Shown here piece by piece: positions 4,072 through 6,421 of a stretch of 6,421 nucleotides of DNA. The stretch comes from an uncultured Haloferula sp. (lineage in GTDB: Bacteria; Verrucomicrobiota; Verrucomicrobiae; Verrucomicrobiales; Akkermansiaceae), in NCBI GenBank assembly GCA_946481625.1, contig CAMLOZ010000223.1:1-6421 (forward strand), in the 5' to 3' direction. Made by a program: the position numbers and the translations under genes. The stretch's first letter is position 1, and each line of letters starts with the position of its first letter. The notes under the pieces are model-generated. The model made no database searches. It was not told the origin of the DNA and was given only the letters and a program-made list of their open reading frames with translations.

Positions 4072-4726
4072 GAATGGAAAAGGCTGGTTTGTATTTGCCG
4101 GAGCCGGGTTGGGCATGTTGGCCGGTCTCCTGCTTGGAATGTCGGGATCTCCTGTCGTTGCGGCTACCTTGGGTGCGCTGATTCCTTTTGCGATCGCTTT
4201 CCTGACATGGTTTGCAAGCAACCGGGCGTTGAAGCGCGGGGGCGATGAGGCCACGGATCAGGCGGCAGGTTACGCGAGCGTGGTGGCGGGCTTCGGGGTT
4301 GCCGCCTTCGCCGCCACGCTGTTCGGGGTTGCCGCCAGGGCGAACGACTGGTTGAGCCCGAGTCCCGCGACGCTGGCGAGTCGCTGGAAGGAGGCGGGCT
4401 TCAGTGACAAGGAGGCCCGGAAGCTCGCGGCGCGGGCGCTGTCCGCGGAGGTCGCGATCGCCGGAGAGGAGGAGTCCGGGGAGGAGGTCGTTTCCGGCCG
4501 GGCCTTGATCCGCACGGCATTGTTCTCGGGCAAGTCGGAGAAATCGTTCCGCGATCTCGCCCCTCTGCTCGAGGCCGCGAAGCTCAAGGAAATCGAGGAT
4601 GCCTTCGAAGATCAGGGGGGGATCCTCGAGGCCGCCGTGGAGGTCGGCGGGGAGATGGAGGAAGGCAAGCGGAGGGAGTTCCTCGTGGGATGCTACAGGG
4701 CCCTTGAAAGATCAGCCGATGAATAA
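4070..4726 (+). CDS. Three-helix membrane protein with cytosolic C-terminal domain, unknown function
   Basis: 218 aa. Three hydrophobic segments occupy about residues 6-24, 28-49 and 68-90, rich in Gly and Ala. They are followed by about 125 residues of charged, helical sequence (SRWKEAGFSDKEARKLAARA at 104-123, an acidic EEESGEEV patch, then ALIRTALFSG and KLKEIEDAFEDQGG). There is no signal-peptide cleavage site and no recognised domain. The last eight bases overlap the start of the protease gene (ATGAATAA), so the two are almost certainly co-transcribed and translationally coupled. A partner, anchor or regulator role for the exported protease is a reasonable inference. The ATG at 4070 is preferred because it places the first helix at the N-terminus; it overlaps an inverted repeat. 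Confidence 0.87.
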   Translation: MNGKGWFVFAGAGLGMLAGLLLGMSGSPVVAATLGALIPFAIAFLTWFASNRALKRGGDEATDQAAGYASVVAGFGVAAFAATLFGVAARANDWLSPSPATLASRWKEAGFSDKEARKLAARALSAEVAIAGEEESGEEVVSGRALIRTALFSGKSEKSFRDLAPLLEAAKLKEIEDAFEDQGGILEAAVEVGGEMEEGKRREFLVGCYRALERSADE

Positions 4727-6137
4727 GAAACTCTTCACGCTAGGGGCGCTCCTTTGCTCCATCCTGGTCGCGCCGGCGGCTGAACCTCCGCGCCAGACCT
4801 TGTCCATGCTCAAGGGCGCGACGGGTCGGGTGGTGGTCGGGCGCGGAGACGATGGTGACGCGGTCGGGACCGCATTCCTCTATTCCTCGAACCGGCTGGC
4901 GGTGACCTGCCTGCACGTCGTGGCGGGAGCCGAGGACATCACGATCACGTTCTCTTCCGGCAGGCGCAGCGGCACCCTGGTCAAGTCGCTCCGCAGCCAC
5001 GATCTCGCTCTCGTCGAGCTGGACGAGGAGGAGGAGGGCGAACCTTTGGAGGCGAGGCGTCTCGATGGCGACGAGCGTCCGGATCTGATCGCCTACGGAG
5101 CTTTTTATGGCAGCAGCAGCCTCTCCAGCAGCCGTGTGAATGTCCGCGATGTGGGTGGCAAGAGGCTTCGCGACATCGTTCCCAACCAGGCACAGAGGAC
5201 TCAGATCTCGCGGGCCGGCTGTCCCTCGCTGGATGCCGAGATCCTGGATGTGGAGGGTTCCCTGGTGCCGGGGATTTCGGGTGGGCCGCTTTGTGACTTC
5301 GACGGGCAGGTGGTGGGAGTTTGCAACGGCGGTCTGGAGAGCGGGGCGACGGAGCGGGTGTGGGCGATCCCCGGGTCGAAATTGGCAAGCCTGCTGGATT
5401 CGGATGAAGATGCCAGGGATGCCTCCCGGAGGGTGGCGAGGTCGAACCTCGCCTTCAGCGAGATCACCGAGGAGGACGCCGAGGAGGGCGCGGCGAGGGT
5501 CGGGCGGAGAAGCCTGATCAAGCTGCGCACCCGGCGGCTGGGGGATATCGTGAGCACTTCCGACGATACGTTGGGGCTGACGCAAATCATGAACGCCTTC
5601 GCCCAATTCCAACCTCACCGCTGGGAGTTTGACATCTATCGCGATACGGAGAGCGGTGCGAGTCTGGTGGTGCCGGCGGGAGAGGAGCTTGACGGGGATG
5701 GCCCCGACATCCATGTCCGGCTGAACCGGGCGGTCAACCTGTTGTTCAACATCAGCTCCGGTCTGGACCATCAGGAGGTGCAGGAGGAGTCCTCGGGCTT
5801 CGAGGGCCGCATGAAGGCCTTCGTGCCCGGCACCTGGTGGGCGAGGGACAATCAATGGAGCTACTGGGGTCCCCGGATGGCGGCCCACGGGATGATTTTC
5901 AACCGCTCCTCGTGGTCAATGATGGGGCCGGCCTATGACAACTGGGGAAATCAACTGCCGTACCCGGTGGTGCAGCGGGCGCTGATGCTGACCTTCGCGG
6001 CCTACGAGGGCACCCTGATCTCGGTCGCGGCGCGCCGGGATGCCAGCTTCGGGGTGGGGCCGGAACTCGACCAATCGTGGGGCAAGGCCGCGGTATCGGT
6101 TCACATGGCGACCTTTCCCGCGCCACCGCCTGAATAG
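4719..6137 (+). CDS. Exported trypsin-like (S1/DegP-type) serine protease with unassigned C-terminal domain
   Basis: 472 aa. Residues 1-21 are a signal peptide (MNKK, hydrophobic LFTLGALLCSILV, cleavage after APA or PAA). No good lipobox surrounds Cys13. Residues about 30-225 form a chymotrypsin-fold protease with the full triad: His66 in VTCLHVVAGA, Asp95 in SHDLALVELD, and Ser187 in PGISGGPL. The His-Asp spacing is close to that of DegP/HtrA. GTAFLYSS (50-57) is the usual strand before the His, and FDGQVVGVCNG follows the Ser. An acidic linker (about 228-258) leads to a C-terminal half (about 265-470) that is not a PDZ domain as far as can be seen. It is aromatic-rich (GTWWARDNQWSYWGPR at 371-386) and not recognised. 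Predicted location is the periplasm or cell surface. The ATG at 4719 is chosen because the signal peptide starts there; it overlaps the upstream stop codon. No Shine-Dalgarno is seen, fitting coupled translation. Confidence 0.93.
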   Translation: MNKKLFTLGALLCSILVAPAAEPPRQTLSMLKGATGRVVVGRGDDGDAVGTAFLYSSNRLAVTCLHVVAGAEDITITFSSGRRSGTLVKSLRSHDLALVELDEEEEGEPLEARRLDGDERPDLIAYGAFYGSSSLSSSRVNVRDVGGKRLRDIVPNQAQRTQISRAGCPSLDAEILDVEGSLVPGISGGPLCDFDGQVVGVCNGGLESGATERVWAIPGSKLASLLDSDEDARDASRRVARSNLAFSEITEEDAEEGAARVGRRSLIKLRTRRLGDIVSTSDDTLGLTQIMNAFAQFQPHRWEFDIYRDTESGASLVVPAGEELDGDGPDIHVRLNRAVNLLFNISSGLDHQEVQEESSGFEGRMKAFVPGTWWARDNQWSYWGPRMAAHGMIFNRSSWSMMGPAYDNWGNQLPYPVVQRALMLTFAAYEGTLISVAARRDASFGVGPELDQSWGKAAVSVHMATFPAPPPE

Positions 6138-6144
6138 ACCCCTG

Positions 6145-6191
6145 CCGCCCTTGTCGCGGGTGTGCCATCGCGCGCAGATCAATCAAGGCGG
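6145..6191 (+). terminator. Weak stem after the protease gene
   Basis: CCGCCCTTG (6145-6153) can pair with CAAGGCGG (6184-6191) with one bulged C, eight base pairs in all, starting eight bases after the stop codon. The loop is long and only TCTTTCC follows, so termination here is uncertain. Confidence 0.25.
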
Positions 6192-6211
6192 TCTTTCCGG
6201 AGGTCTGTTGG

Positions 6212-6289
6212 AGGCGCGTTCGTGAGAACGCGGAAGGATCCGGGGTGTTTCTTCATCACCCGTGCTTCCGCGGTGTCACCACCGCGCCT
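6212..6289. repeat. REPIN-like inverted pair of palindromic elements
   Basis: The unit AGGCGCG-N-T-N-GTGA-N-A-N-CGCGGAAG occurs on the + strand at 6212-6236 and on the - strand at 6289-6265. Each copy is itself a 7-bp stem with a four-base GTGA loop (6215-6232 and 6269-6286). The variable stem positions change in pairs between copies. As an inverted pair they can also form one long hairpin: AGGCGCG/CGCGCCT outside, CGCGGAAG/CTTCCGCG inside, and GGGTG/CACCC around the tip. This architecture matches REPINs, paired REP sequences known from Pseudomonas and enteric bacteria. Confidence 0.75.
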
Positions 6290-6370
6290 ACGGATGGGAG
6301 CCCCGGGATCTCATCCATTCTTGAGGGCAGCGGGGCTGCAGAACGGCCCTGCCGTTTGTTAGCTTTTCCG

Positions 6371-6375
6371 AAGGA
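6371..6375 (+). promoter_or_regulatory. Shine-Dalgarno-like AAGGA
   Basis: AAGGA lies eight bases before the ATG at 6384. It is the best-placed ribosome-binding site in a window where starts generally lack one, and is the main reason for proposing a gene start there. Confidence 0.35.
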
Positions 6376-6383
6376 TCGCGAGA

Positions 6384-6421
6384 ATGCTGGCGACGACACA
6401 GCGTCCACTGCCGCCGCTGCG
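6384..6421 (+). CDS. Possible start of a gene cut by the window end
   Basis: An ATG with a well-placed AAGGA opens a frame reading MLATTQRPLPPL before the sequence ends. Twelve codons are too few to judge coding character or product. The stretch is open in several frames on both strands, so this is tentative. Confidence 0.3.
   Translation, partial: MLATTQRPLPPL

Noticed and set aside
4740..5888. 382-codon minus-strand frame opposite the protease
   Set aside because: The + strand carries a complete catalytic triad and signal peptide. The opposite frame has no motif and is a third-position GC artefact.
6359..6421. Minus-strand gene end reading toward 6359
   Set aside because: A frame ending SILAILRKS and TAA is open to the window edge, but all three minus-strand frames are open for at least 20 codons there, so it cannot be told from chance.

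Overview
The window looks like chromosomal DNA of a GC-rich bacterium, most likely a Verrucomicrobiota member of the Luteolibacter/Haloferula kind. This is inferred from four things: a short secreted protein with a PEP-CTERM tail of the VPEP type, nearly absent Shine-Dalgarno signals, a small two-helix membrane protein with a Trp-rich helix end, and abundant repeats between genes. No rRNA, tRNA, CRISPR array or transposase is visible.

Layout. 1-110: period-7 tandem repeats running up to the first gene. 111-1373 (+): a 420-aa DnaB-family helicase with an intact ATPase core. 1374-1569: repeat-filled gap. 1570-1911 (+): a 113-aa protein resembling only the DNA-binding domain (domain IV) of DnaA, with the DnaA-box contact residues replaced. 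1912-2083: a convergent gap with a long inverted repeat. 2084-2947 (-): a 287-aa exported PEP-CTERM protein with a hairpin in its leader. 2948-3309: gap with the putative promoter of that gene, two GC-rich repeats and another period-7 stretch. 3310-3753 (-): a 147-aa membrane protein, again preceded by a period-7 array. 3754-4069: repeat-rich gap. 4070-4726 and 4719-6137 (+): an overlapping two-gene operon of a three-helix membrane protein and an exported trypsin-like protease with an unassigned C-terminal half. 6138-6383: structured gap with a REPIN-like pair of palindromes. 6384-6421: possible start of a further gene.

How the genes may work together. The helicase and the DnaA-IV-like protein form a loader/initiator-like pair such as phages and plasmids carry, but no other phage genes are visible. 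The membrane protein and the protease are translationally coupled and probably act together at the cell envelope. The PEP-CTERM protein and the small membrane protein stand alone.

The most unusual content lies between the genes: (i) heptamer arrays of at least four sequence types; (ii) an array of the GGAACTT type in the same orientation just ahead of two unrelated start codons, each with a GATGGT/GATGATT-type array further upstream; (iii) six same-strand copies of a 21-bp GC-rich repeat, most of them abutting heptamer-like sequence; and (iv) two unrelated families of palindromes in inverted pairs, each showing compensatory base changes between copies.
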